A stretch of DNA of 54,762 bases, taken from positions 1-54,762 of the forward strand of contig CAJFRT010000013.1 of the NCBI GenBank assembly GCA_904419525.1. The letters run 5' to 3'. Origin of the DNA: Candidatus Gallimonas merdae. Its GTDB lineage: Bacteria; Bacillota; Clostridia; Christensenellales; Borkfalkiaceae. Below are positions 15,798 to 24,073 of this stretch, piece by piece. Numbering within the stretch: the first letter of the stretch is position 1; every line of letters begins with the position of its first letter. The notes beneath the pieces were generated by a model that saw nothing but the letters and a program-made list of their open reading frames with translations, was not told the origin of the DNA and made no database searches. The translations under genes were made by a program, and so were the position numbers.

Positions 15798-18610
15798 AAG
15801 AAGAAATTTACGTCAAAGGCGCCAAAGAGAACAATCTGAAAAATGTTGACGTGCACATTCCGCGCAATACGCTGACGGTGTTTACGGGGCTTTCGGGCAG
15901 CGGCAAATCCACGCTCGCGTTCGATACGATCTTTGCGGAGGGGCAGCGCAGGTATATGGAGAGCCTCTCTTCCTATGCCCGCCAGTTCCTCGGCATGATG
16001 GAAAAGCCCGACGTGGAGAGCATCGAGGGACTTTCGCCCGCGATCTCCATCGATCAGAAGACGACCTCGCACAATCCCCGCTCGACGGTGGGCACGGTGA
16101 CGGAGATCTACGACTATCTCCGTCTTTTGTTTGCGCGCGTCGGCACGCCGCACTGTCCCAAGTGCGGCAGGGAGATCAGAAGGCAGACGGTGGACGAGAT
16201 CGCCGACAAGGTCATGGAACTGCCCGAAGGCAGCAAGATCATGCTGGAAGCGCCCGTCGTGCGCGGCAGAAAGGGCGAATACGTCAAAGAACTTGCCGGG
16301 TACCGGAAAAGCGGGTACGTCCGCGTCAAAATCGACGGAAGCATCTACGATCTGCAGGAAGAGATCAAGCTCGACAAGAACATCAAGCACAACATCGGCG
16401 TCGTGGTCGACCGCCTCGTCGTCAAGGCGGGGATCTTAAAACGCCTCACCGAGAGCCTGGAAGCGGCCCTGAACCTTGCGGACGGGCTGGTCGTCGTCGA
16501 CTGCGGCGGCGAGGAGACGCTCTACTCCACCCGCTATGCCTGCCCCGACTGCAACATCTCCATCGAGGAGATCGAGCCGCGCCTGTTTTCCTTCAACACG
16601 CCGTGGGGCGCCTGCCCCGTCTGTTCGGGGCTCGGATTCAGGCAGACGGTGGACGCCGATCTCATCTGCCCCGACCGCACCAAGACGCTGCGCGAGGGGG
16701 CGATCCGCATCAGCGGCTGGAATCTCGACTCCTCCACCGTCACGCAGATGTATCTCTCCGCGCTCTCCCGGCACTACGGCTTTTCCCTCGACGTGCCCGT
16801 CAAAGATCTGCCCGAGGACGTATTCAACCTTCTGATGTACGGCAACAACGGCGAAAAGATCGACCTGGAATACAGCACGCGCACCTTCCGCTCCAACTAC
16901 AAAAGCGCCTGGGAAGGGTTTGTCAACAACCTGCAGCGGCGGTACAATCAGACGAGCTCGGTGGGCGTCAAGTGGGACATCGAGCGGTATATGCGCACCT
17001 CCGACTGCCCCGAATGCCACGGCAAACGCCTCAAAAAGGAGGCGCTCGCCGTCACGGTGGGGGGTAAAAACATTGCCGAAGTGTGCGATCTGCCCGTCCG
17101 CGACATCGCGGCGTTTCTGGACGGCCTGCAGCTGACGCCCACCCAGCACGCGATCGCAGATATCATTCTCAAAGAGATCAAAAACCGCCTCAATTTCCTG
17201 GTCGGCGTCGGCCTCGACTATCTCACGCTGTCGCGCAACGCGGCAACGCTCTCGGGCGGCGAGAGCCAGCGGATCCGCCTTGCAACGCAGATCGGGAGCG
17301 CGCTGACCGGCGTCCTGTACATTCTGGACGAGCCGAGCATCGGCCTTCATCAGCGCGATAACGAAAAACTGCTCGCGTCGCTCAAGGGCCTGCGCGATCT
17401 CGGCAACACGCTGATCGTGGTCGAGCACGACGAGGACACCATGCGGGCGGCGGACTATCTGGTGGATGTCGGCCCCAAAGCGGGCGTGCACGGCGGCGAG
17501 ATCGTCGCCTGCGGCAGCGTGCAGGACATCATGAACGAGCCCCGCTCCATCACGGGCGATTTTCTGGCCGGAAGAAGAAAGATCGAGATCCCCGCCGTCA
17601 GAAAGCGTCCGGACGGGCGCTGGTTCGAGGTGGACGGCTGCCGTCAGAACAACCTGAAGGGCATCGATGTCAGGATCCCCGCGGGCCTGATGACCGCCGT
17701 CACGGGCGTGTCCGGCTCCGGGAAGTCCTCCCTCGTCAACGAGATCGTGCTTCCGCTGCTCTCCAATGCGCTCAACGGTTCCCGCCTGCCCACGGGCAAA
17801 AGCGGCGGTTTCCGCGGCCTGGAATATTTCGATAAAGTCATCGCCATCGATCAGTCGCCCATCGGCAGGACGCCCCGCTCCAACCCCGCCACCTATACGG
17901 GCGTGTTCACCGCCATCCGCGAACTGTTCGCGGCGACGCCGGACGCCAAGGCCATGGGGTTCAAATCGGGCAGATTTTCGTTCAACGTCGCGGGCGGACG
18001 GTGCGAAAACTGCCAGGGCGACGGCATCATGAAGATCGAAATGCACTTCCTGCCCGACGTGTACGTCCCCTGCGAAGTGTGCGGCGGAAAGCGCTATAAC
18101 CGCGAGACGCTGGAAGTTAAGTACAAGGGCAAGACGATCTCCGACGTGCTCGACATGACGGTAGAGGAGGCCTGCGAATTTTTCAAAAGCCTGCCCTCGA
18201 TCTACAACAAACTTTCCACCCTCAACGAGGTGGGGCTGGGCTACATCAGACTCGGACAGTCCGCGACGACGCTTTCGGGCGGCGAGGCGCAGCGCGTCAA
18301 GCTCGCCACCGAGCTGAGCAAGCGCTCCACGGGGCGCACGTTCTATATCCTGGACGAGCCGACGACGGGCCTGCACAGCTACGATGTGGACAAGCTCATC
18401 AGGATCCTGCTGCGCTTCCGCGACAGCGGGAACACCGTGCTCGTCATCGAACACAACCTGGACGTCATCAAGGTGGCGGACTGGATCATCGACCTCGGCC
18501 CCGAGGGGGGCGACGGCGGCGGAACGGTCCTGTGCACCGGCTCGCCCGAGGAAGTCGCCGCGTGCGGGGCATCGTACACGGGGCAGTTCCTCAGGAGGAT
18601 CCTGGCATGA
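15794..18610 (+). CDS. uvrA: UvrABC excision nuclease subunit A
   Basis: The 938-residue ABC-type ATPase recognises DNA lesions in nucleotide excision repair. Two ATPase halves are visible: Walker A GLSGSGKST (32-40) and GVSGSGKSS near 637, with signature LSGGE sequences near 485 and 825. Zinc modules carry CPDC...CPVC near 250-280 and CENC...CEVC near 738-765. ATG 15794 overlaps the NUDIX stop. The family length is normal and nothing is missing. It is followed by an MmcQ/YjbR gene; yjbR also neighbours uvrA in Escherichia coli. Confidence 0.97.
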   Translation: MKEEIYVKGAKENNLKNVDVHIPRNTLTVFTGLSGSGKSTLAFDTIFAEGQRRYMESLSSYARQFLGMMEKPDVESIEGLSPAISIDQKTTSHNPRSTVGTVTEIYDYLRLLFARVGTPHCPKCGREIRRQTVDEIADKVMELPEGSKIMLEAPVVRGRKGEYVKELAGYRKSGYVRVKIDGSIYDLQEEIKLDKNIKHNIGVVVDRLVVKAGILKRLTESLEAALNLADGLVVVDCGGEETLYSTRYACPDCNISIEEIEPRLFSFNTPWGACPVCSGLGFRQTVDADLICPDRTKTLREGAIRISGWNLDSSTVTQMYLSALSRHYGFSLDVPVKDLPEDVFNLLMYGNNGEKIDLEYSTRTFRSNYKSAWEGFVNNLQRRYNQTSSVGVKWDIERYMRTSDCPECHGKRLKKEALAVTVGGKNIAEVCDLPVRDIAAFLDGLQLTPTQHAIADIILKEIKNRLNFLVGVGLDYLTLSRNAATLSGGESQRIRLATQIGSALTGVLYILDEPSIGLHQRDNEKLLASLKGLRDLGNTLIVVEHDEDTMRAADYLVDVGPKAGVHGGEIVACGSVQDIMNEPRSITGDFLAGRRKIEIPAVRKRPDGRWFEVDGCRQNNLKGIDVRIPAGLMTAVTGVSGSGKSSLVNEIVLPLLSNALNGSRLPTGKSGGFRGLEYFDKVIAIDQSPIGRTPRSNPATYTGVFTAIRELFAATPDAKAMGFKSGRFSFNVAGGRCENCQGDGIMKIEMHFLPDVYVPCEVCGGKRYNRETLEVKYKGKTISDVLDMTVEEACEFFKSLPSIYNKLSTLNEVGLGYIRLGQSATTLSGGEAQRVKLATELSKRSTGRTFYILDEPTTGLHSYDVDKLIRILLRFRDSGNTVLVIEHNLDVIKVADWIIDLGPEGGDGGGTVLCTGSPEEVAACGASYTGQFLRRILA

Positions 18611-19359
18611 CGGAGCAGGTCCCGGAATTTTCGGACGCCGTGTTCCTGCGGGAAAACGCCCTTGCGTACGGGTTCCGGGAAGAGGAGGGCGAATTCCGGT
18701 ACAGCCGGGAACTCTGTGGCGGGCAGTTCCGTCTGGAGGCCGCGGTTTCCGCTGCCGGGGCGTTCTCCGCCTGCCTGACCGACACGCAGACGGAGGAGCC
18801 GTATGTGCTGCACCTCGTCGAGGACGTCAGGGGGAGCTTCGTGGAGCAGGTGCGCGGGGAATACCGCGCGGCGCTGCGGGAGATCGCCGAACGCTGCTTT
18901 GACAGGCGGGTGTTTCATGCGGACGGCACGGCGGAGCTGCTTGCCTATGCGCTTGCGCGGTACGGCGACCGACCGGAATATCTGTGGGATCGCTACCCGT
19001 CCAACGCGGTGCTCCGCAGGAAGGACAACCGCAAGTGGTACGCGGCGCTGCTCACCGTCGGGGCGGACAAACTGGGCCTTGCACGCAGGGAGGAGGTGGA
19101 GATCGCCGATCTGCGCATGCGGCCGGAAGAACTCGACGCGAAAGTGGACGGGAAGAAGTATTTCCGCGGCTGGCACATGAACAAAAAGAGCTGGGTCACG
19201 GTTGTGCTGGACGGTTCGGTGCCGCCCGCAGAACTTCATCGCCTGCTGGACGAGAGCTATCGTCTTGCACAGGATCAGCCATCAGGGAGGAAACAACATG
19301 GTCAACGAAAGGAATCAGAAGTTGGGCGAGGCGCGCTCGGTCATCCGCGAGATCTTTGA
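18607..19359 (+). CDS. MmcQ/YjbR family protein
   Basis: The 250-residue protein starts at an ATGA overlap with uvrA. The C-terminal part (about 120-230) has the MmcQ/YjbR pattern (RKWYAALLTV, EIADLRMRPEE, YFRGWHMNKKSWVTVVLDG, LHRLLDESYRLA), a CyaY-like fold often annotated as DNA-binding. The N-terminal 110 residues form a second, less conserved domain seen in longer members. The normal family end is about SYRLA; here about 28 further polar, basic residues run on through the ribosome site and the first 62 bases of the aminotransferase gene. That tail looks like read-through after loss of the native stop. Confidence 0.85.
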   Translation: MTEQVPEFSDAVFLRENALAYGFREEEGEFRYSRELCGGQFRLEAAVSAAGAFSACLTDTQTEEPYVLHLVEDVRGSFVEQVRGEYRAALREIAERCFDRRVFHADGTAELLAYALARYGDRPEYLWDRYPSNAVLRRKDNRKWYAALLTVGADKLGLARREEVEIADLRMRPEELDAKVDGKKYFRGWHMNKKSWVTVVLDGSVPPAELHRLLDESYRLAQDQPSGRKQHGQRKESEVGRGALGHPRDL

Positions 19360-20479
19360 ATACGGCAACGCGCGCAAGAGGGAGATCGGCGAAGAGAACG
19401 TCTTTGATTTTTCGATCGGCAATCCCGGCGTTCCCGCGCCGCCCGAAGTCAACGCGGAGATCGTCCGGCTCACCGGGGAGATGCCGTCGCTGCAGCTGCA
19501 CGGCTACACTTCGGCGGCGGGCGCGCCCGACGTCAGGGAGGCGGTCGCCGCCTATATCCGCACGGCATTCGGGGTACCCATGTCCGCGGACGGCGTGTAC
19601 ATGACCTGCGGGGCGGCGGCGTCGCTGACGATCACGCTGAACGCCCTGTGCGAGGAAGGGGACGAATTCGTCGTCGTCACGCCCTGTTTCCCGGAGTACG
19701 CCGTGTTCATCGAAAGCGCGGGGGGCAAGGTCGTGCGGGCGGCGGCCGGACGGGAATTCCACCTCGACATGCAGGCGCTCGACAGGGTGATCGGCGTACA
19801 TACCAAGGGCGTCGTCATCAACTCGCCCAACAATCCCACGGGCGCCGTGTATTCGGAGGAGGAGCTGGCCGCGCTGGCCGCGCTGCTCACAAAAAAGAGC
19901 CGCGAAAAGGGGGCGCCCGTGTTTTTGATCTCGGACGAACCGTACCGCGAACTCACCTACGGCGCAAAGGTGCCCTATCCCATGGCGTTCTATCCGGACA
20001 CCGTCGTGTGCTACTCCTTTTCCAAGTCGCTCTCGCTCGCCGGCGAGCGCATCGGCTACATCGCCGTATCTCCGCAGTGCCGCGGGGCGGCAGAAGTCTT
20101 TTCCGCCGTGTGCGGCGCGGGCAGGGCGCTCGGGTTCGTGTGCGCGCCCTCGCTCTTTCAGCGGGTCGTCGCAAAGTGCCTCGGAAAATCGGGCGATGTG
20201 GAGGAATACCGCAAAAACCGCGACCTTCTTCTGTCCGCGCTCACCGGGCTCGGCTTTACGTGCATCCCGCCCGAAGGCGCGTTCTATCTGTTCATGAAGT
20301 CTCCCGAGCCGGACGCCGCGGCGTTCTGCGAGCGGGCGAAGCGGCATGAGCTGCTGCTCGTCCCTTCCGACGGGTTCGGCGTCGCGGGATACGTGCGCGT
20401 GTCCTATTGTGTGGAGCGCGCCGTCATCGAACGCAGCCTTCCCGCCTTCCGCGCGCTTGCCGCCGAATACGGGCTGTAA
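19298..20479 (+). CDS. PLP-dependent class I/II aminotransferase
   Basis: The 393-residue fold-type I enzyme starts at ATG 19298 behind GGGAGG, inside the 3' end of the MmcQ gene. PLP-site residues are visible: the NNPTG motif (178-182), Asp213 in ISDEPYR, and the Schiff-base Lys243 in SFSKSLSLAGERIG. It belongs to the AspC/AlaT-like group that transfers amino groups between amino acids and 2-oxo acids (often aspartate or alanine with 2-oxoglutarate). The exact amino acid cannot be decided. A terminator follows. Confidence 0.92.
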   Translation: MVNERNQKLGEARSVIREIFEYGNARKREIGEENVFDFSIGNPGVPAPPEVNAEIVRLTGEMPSLQLHGYTSAAGAPDVREAVAAYIRTAFGVPMSADGVYMTCGAAASLTITLNALCEEGDEFVVVTPCFPEYAVFIESAGGKVVRAAAGREFHLDMQALDRVIGVHTKGVVINSPNNPTGAVYSEEELAALAALLTKKSREKGAPVFLISDEPYRELTYGAKVPYPMAFYPDTVVCYSFSKSLSLAGERIGYIAVSPQCRGAAEVFSAVCGAGRALGFVCAPSLFQRVVAKCLGKSGDVEEYRKNRDLLLSALTGLGFTCIPPEGAFYLFMKSPEPDAAAFCERAKRHELLLVPSDGFGVAGYVRVSYCVERAVIERSLPAFRALAAEYGL

Positions 20480-20500
20480 ATAATATCGTATTTATACAGA

Positions 20501-20526
20501 GGACCGCAATCGATGCGGTCCTTTTT
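20501..20526 (+). terminator. Terminator after the aminotransferase
   Basis: GGACCGCA (20501-20508) pairs with TGCGGTCC (20514-20521) and is followed by T5. It closes the uvrB-to-aminotransferase run and separates it from the AT-rich island. Confidence 0.9.
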
Positions 20527-20555
20527 GTTTCAGGAATCAAAATTTATTTTTTTGC

Positions 20556-20584
20556 TTGTTTTTCAATGAAGGTTATGATATACT
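20556..20584 (+). promoter_or_regulatory. Promoter of the structured RNA
   Basis: TTGTTT (20556-20561), 17-bp spacer, TATACT (20579-20584) with an upstream TGA extending the -10. Start is predicted near 20590, exactly at the first base of the closing stem of the RNA. Confidence 0.75.
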
Positions 20585-20589
20585 GGTTA

Positions 20590-20729
20590 TGCGACACATT
20601 TGAATACCCTGACATTGAGGAGTGTATCGGTAAAGATGTACACTCTCGCCTTAATGTTAGGGAAATGTGTCGCAGCATTGAGAGGTACGTTTTTACGGCG
20701 TGTCTCTTTTGAGGCACGCTTTTATTTTT
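20590..20729 (+). ncRNA. Structured RNA upstream of the membrane/HEPN-like gene pair
   Basis: No reading frame fits. The RNA folds on inspection into one long composite hairpin. Stem A is 12 perfect pairs (20590-20601 with 20663-20674, TGCGACACATTT arm). After a 5-base bulge, stem B is 10 pairs with one G-U (20607-20616 with 20653-20662). Stem C is AGTGTA/TACACT (20621-20626 with 20639-20644) with a 12-base loop TCGGTAAAGATG. A 23-base single-stranded linker leads to an intrinsic terminator at 20698-20729. The downstream gene starts 9 bases after the T-run and has no other promoter. The RNA is therefore either an attenuator/riboswitch-like leader or a separate RNA partner (as in type III toxin-antitoxin loci). 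I recognise no known riboswitch class. Confidence 0.75.
20698..20729 (+). terminator. Terminator of the structured RNA, in front of the gene pair
   Basis: GCGTG-T-CTC (20698-20706) pairs with GAG-G-CACGC (20711-20719) around TTTT. Then TTTTATTTTT follows. Downstream genes must be expressed by read-through. Confidence 0.85.
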
Positions 20730-20740
20730 AGGAGAGAATG

Positions 20741-21163
20741 ATGCTGTACGAAAGGAAGAAAATTTTAATTCAGCGGGTCATTTGGGGGATTTTGCTGGCG
20801 ATCGGGATTCTTGTACCGGTCATTCTTGCGTTTCAACACGCGGATTACTATGATTGGTATTTTGCATTTTATTTTTTTGATATTTTTGTCCTTGCCTTTT
20901 TTATTTGCGCGCTGTTTTTGTCGCATAAGGCATATGATTATGAAGGAAAAACCATAATCGTTTATGCGGGGTTCTATCATCATTATCTCAAAGTAGACGG
21001 TGAAATCATGGATGAACACAATACCTTAACTTCATTTACCGCTATCCCGCTTTCCTGCACATTGGATGACGGAGCCGTGTTGCATGCGACGATCACGATG
21101 ACAAACCGTATTTCATTGAAGATCAACGATCGGCTATATAAAAATTATAAAAAAGGTATATGA
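20741..21163 (+). CDS. Two-TM membrane protein of the AT-rich island
   Basis: ATG 20741 is preferred over ATG 20738 because AGGAG lies at 20730-20734. The 140-residue protein has two transmembrane helices (about 11-30 and 38-60) joined by a short aromatic loop (HADYYDWYFAFYFFD). A soluble beta-rich C-terminal domain of about 75 residues follows, in which a GKTIIVYAGFYHHYLKVDG stretch resembles PH-like or YcxB-like folds. No enzyme motif is seen. It is four bases from the HEPN-like gene, so they are translated together. A membrane effector, or an anchor for the second protein, is plausible but inferred. Base composition is much lower in GC than the flanks. Confidence 0.7.
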   Translation: MLYERKKILIQRVIWGILLAIGILVPVILAFQHADYYDWYFAFYFFDIFVLAFFICALFLSHKAYDYEGKTIIVYAGFYHHYLKVDGEIMDEHNTLTSFTAIPLSCTLDDGAVLHATITMTNRISLKINDRLYKNYKKGI

Positions 21164-21167
21164 AGAA

Positions 21168-21602
21168 ATGCAAACATTGTATTTTACAATCAAAAACTTT
21201 CCGGATGACGTATATTATGCGGTCGGAAAGATTATTCAGGCTTCGCAGGAGTGGGAACAGGATTTCAAAGAGCTCGTTTCCATGATACATTTACAGGTAA
21301 AGAAAATAAATGAGTCCTCTCTCAATAAGCTTTGCGATGCTTTGAAGAAACACAGACAGATCACGGAAAAGGAGTTTGAAGATCTGAAACGAATTATCAA
21401 AGCCCGAAATTATATAAATCATGAATTTTTCCTGACAGATTTCCGGGAACCTTGCGAGGATTATGATCTGCACATGGAAAATTTGCAAACGAAATTAAAT
21501 TTTACATATGATGTCATTTTCGAGGCAACGGATTTTATTAAGAATAAAATCGACCGGTTCAAAAGAGATTCAATCATGCGCCCGTCGGTCGTGGGTAAAT
21601 AA
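21168..21602 (+). CDS. Small all-helical protein with HEPN-like R-x4-H motif
   Basis: The 144-residue protein is predicted to be almost entirely helical, with no membrane segment. Residues 80-85 read R-N-Y-I-N-H, matching the R-(N/H/D)-x-H arrangement at the active site of HEPN ribonucleases; charged and aromatic helices around it (EFEDLKRIIKA before, EFFLTDF after) fit that fold. HEPN proteins serve as toxin or abortive-infection RNases, and some act with an RNA or nucleotidyltransferase partner. Here the partner candidates are the upstream structured RNA and the membrane protein. The basic tail (KNKIDRFKRDSIMR) could bind RNA. A perfect 19-bp hairpin terminator follows. The assignment rests on motif and helical pattern only. 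Confidence 0.6.
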   Translation: MQTLYFTIKNFPDDVYYAVGKIIQASQEWEQDFKELVSMIHLQVKKINESSLNKLCDALKKHRQITEKEFEDLKRIIKARNYINHEFFLTDFREPCEDYDLHMENLQTKLNFTYDVIFEATDFIKNKIDRFKRDSIMRPSVVGK

Positions 21603-21609
21603 AAATATT

Positions 21610-21649
21610 TTGTGTGTGCCGCGCGGAATTTTCCGCGCGGCGCACACAA
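21610..21649 (+). terminator. Terminator of the AT-rich island
   Basis: A 19-pair stem with one G-U (21610-21628 with 21631-21649, core CCGCGCGG) lies right after the HEPN-like stop. Confidence 0.8.
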
Positions 21650-21691
21650 TTTGTCCCCGAAAAAATATATGCGGCTTTTTTGAAAAAAGCA

Positions 21692-21720
21692 TTGTCTTTC
21701 GCGGCGGGACATGGTATAAT
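21692..21720 (+). promoter_or_regulatory. Promoter of tex
   Basis: TTGTCT (21692-21697), 17-bp spacer ending in TGG, then perfect TATAAT (21715-21720). The start codon is 42 bases downstream. Confidence 0.8.
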
Positions 21721-21761
21721 GAATTTTGTCACTGTATCCGACAAACGGAAGGAGAGAATAC

Positions 21762-23939
21762 ATGCAGACGATCACCGAGATTCTGGCAGAAGAGCTCGGC
21801 CAGCGCAAGGACTATGTGGAGAATGTCGTAACGCTGCTGGACGAGGGGAACACCGTGCCGTTCATCGCGCGCTACCGCAAGGAAATGCACGGCGCGATGG
21901 ACGATCAGACGATCCGCACCCTTGCCGACCGCCTGACCTACCTGCGCAATCTGGAAGCGCGGCGGCAGGAGGTAAAGAATTCCATTGAGAATCAGGGCAA
22001 GCTCACCGAAGAGCTCTCTGCCGCGATCGACGAGGCCAAGACGCTTGCCGAGGTCGAGGACATCTACCGTCCCTATAAACAGAAGCGCCGCACGCGCGCC
22101 ACGATCGCGCGGGAAAAGGGACTTGCACCCCTTGCGGAACTGCTCTATGCGCAGCAGCCCGACTGTCCCGTGCCCGAGGAGGCCGCCAAAGAATACGTGG
22201 ACGAAGAAAAGGGCGTCGCCTCCGTCGAAGAGGCGCTTGCGGGCGCGTCCGATATCATCGCCGAGACCATCTCGGACGATGCGGACGTCAGAAAGGACCT
22301 GCGCGCGCTCTACAACGAGTGGGCGGACGTGGTGTCCGTCGCAGCGGAAAAGAATCCCGCGGACACCGTTTACCGCAACTATTATGCGTTCACCGCGCCC
22401 GTCAATCAGATCCAGGGCCACCAGGTGCTCGCCGTCAACCGCGGTGAGAAAGAGGGCGTTCTCAAAGTGAGCATCGTTTTAAGCCGCGACGCCGCGCTGG
22501 CGGGGGTATACCGCCGCGTCGTCAGAAAGAAGTGTGCTTCGACCGCATTCGTGGAGAATGCCGCGGCGGACGCATACGACAGGCTCATCGCGCCCTCCAT
22601 GGAGCGTGAGGTGCGCGCCTCGCTCACCGAGACGGCGAGCGAAGGGGCGATCGGACAGTTCGCGCTCAACTTAAAGCCTTTGCTCATGCAGCCGCCCGTC
22701 AAGGGCTTTGTCACGATGGGACTGGATCCCGGATACCGCATGGGCTGCAAGGTCGCCGTCGTGGACGGCACGGGCAAGGTGCTCGACACCACCGTCGTCT
22801 ATCCGACGCACGGGGAGAAGCAGAAGCGCGAGTGCATCGACCGTCTCACCGCGCTCATCAGAAAGGACGGCGTGAAGCACATCGCCATCGGCAACGGCAC
22901 GGCGAGCCGCGAGACGGAGGCCATGACCGTGGAACTGATCGCGGGGCTCGGAAAGGGCGCGGGTGTCTCCTATGCCATCGTCAACGAAGCGGGCGCGTCG
23001 GTGTACTCCGCTTCCCCGCTCGCCGCCGCCGAATTCCCCGATTTCGACGTCAATCTGCGTTCCGCCGTCTCCATTGCAAGGAGATTGCAGGACCCGCTTG
23101 CGGAGCTCGTCAAGATCGATCCCAAGTCCATCGGCGTGGGGCAGTACCAGCACGATATGCCCGAAAAGCGGCTCACCGAAGCGCTGGACGGCGTGGTGGA
23201 GGACTGCGTGAACGCGGTCGGCGTCGATCTGAACACCGCTTCCGCGCCCCTTCTTGCGCGCGTGTCCGGGCTGAATGCGGGAACGGCGGCAAACGTCGTC
23301 AGATACCGCGAGGAGAACGGCTCGTTCCGTTCGCGGCAGCAGCTTCTCAAAGTTCCCAAACTGGGCGCAAAGGCATTTGAACAGTGCGCGGGCTTTCTGC
23401 GCGTTCCCGAGAGCGAGGAGATCCTCGACAACACGGCCGTCCACCCCGAAAGCTACGGCGCGGCGGAAAAACTGCTGACGCTGTGCGGCTATACCGAACA
23501 GGACGTGCGCGAGGGGAAACTCTCCGAGATCAGATCGCGCATCAAGGCGTACGGCGAAGAGAAGATCGCCGCCGAATGCGGGGTCGGCGTGCCGACGCTC
23601 CGCGACGTCGTGTCCGAGCTCCTGAAGCCGGGGCGCGATCCCCGCGATGAACTTCCCGCACCCATTCTGCGCACCGACGTCCTTGAGATCAAGGACCTGA
23701 AGCCGGGCATGGAGCTCAAGGGAACGGTCAGGAACGTCATCGATTTCGGCGCGTTCGTGGACATCGGCGTGCATCAGGACGGCCTCGTCCATATCTCGCA
23801 GATCTGCGACCGCTTTATCCGTCACCCGTCGGAGGTCCTTTCGGTGGGCGACGTCGTCACCGTCTGGGTCAAGGACGTGGACGAGGCGAAAAAGCGCATT
23901 TCGCTCACGATGAAGAATCCGGCCAAAAAGAAGAAGTGA
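21762..23939 (+). CDS. tex: Tex-like transcription accessory protein with S1 domain
   Basis: The 725-residue RNA-binding protein has the Tex order: N-terminal helical region (ILAEELGQRKDYVENVVTLLDEGNTVPFIARYRKE), a YqgF/RNase H-like domain (GLDPGYRMGCKVAVVDGTGKVLDT near 325), helix-hairpin-helix motifs (NTASAPLLARVSGLNAGTA near 500), and a C-terminal S1 domain (GMELKGTVRNVIDFGAFVDIGVHQDGLVH near 650). Tex binds nucleic acid and affects transcription; its biochemical role is not settled. The start at 21762 follows GGAGAG. It has its own promoter and terminator. Confidence 0.95.
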   Translation: MQTITEILAEELGQRKDYVENVVTLLDEGNTVPFIARYRKEMHGAMDDQTIRTLADRLTYLRNLEARRQEVKNSIENQGKLTEELSAAIDEAKTLAEVEDIYRPYKQKRRTRATIAREKGLAPLAELLYAQQPDCPVPEEAAKEYVDEEKGVASVEEALAGASDIIAETISDDADVRKDLRALYNEWADVVSVAAEKNPADTVYRNYYAFTAPVNQIQGHQVLAVNRGEKEGVLKVSIVLSRDAALAGVYRRVVRKKCASTAFVENAAADAYDRLIAPSMEREVRASLTETASEGAIGQFALNLKPLLMQPPVKGFVTMGLDPGYRMGCKVAVVDGTGKVLDTTVVYPTHGEKQKRECIDRLTALIRKDGVKHIAIGNGTASRETEAMTVELIAGLGKGAGVSYAIVNEAGASVYSASPLAAAEFPDFDVNLRSAVSIARRLQDPLAELVKIDPKSIGVGQYQHDMPEKRLTEALDGVVEDCVNAVGVDLNTASAPLLARVSGLNAGTAANVVRYREENGSFRSRQQLLKVPKLGAKAFEQCAGFLRVPESEEILDNTAVHPESYGAAEKLLTLCGYTEQDVREGKLSEIRSRIKAYGEEKIAAECGVGVPTLRDVVSELLKPGRDPRDELPAPILRTDVLEIKDLKPGMELKGTVRNVIDFGAFVDIGVHQDGLVHISQICDRFIRHPSEVLSVGDVVTVWVKDVDEAKKRISLTMKNPAKKKK

Positions 23940-23981
23940 CTCACACAAACTGAATCCTGCCACCGGGCAGAAGAATCGCGA

Positions 23982-24040
23982 AAGCGTTCGGGCCATTGCC
24001 GTTAGGTCTTTGAAGGCAATGTGGATCGGACGCTTTTTTT
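23982..24040 (+). terminator. Long two-part terminator after tex
   Basis: AAGCGTTCG (23982-23990) pairs with CGGACGCTT (24027-24035), and an inner CATTGCC/GGCAATG stem (23994-24000, 24015-24021) extends it. A run of Ts ends at 24040. It lies just before the pnuC-like gene and could act as an attenuator for it. Confidence 0.8.
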
Positions 24041-24073
24041 ACGCACGGGCATTGCCGCGTGCAAGGAGGTTTT

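Noticed and set aside
16436..18454. A 672-codon minus-strand open frame over uvrA
   Set aside because: Antisense shadow; no motif and no start signal.
20590..20729. Retron msr-msd RNA
   Set aside because: No reverse transcriptase is nearby and the terminator follows the stem directly.
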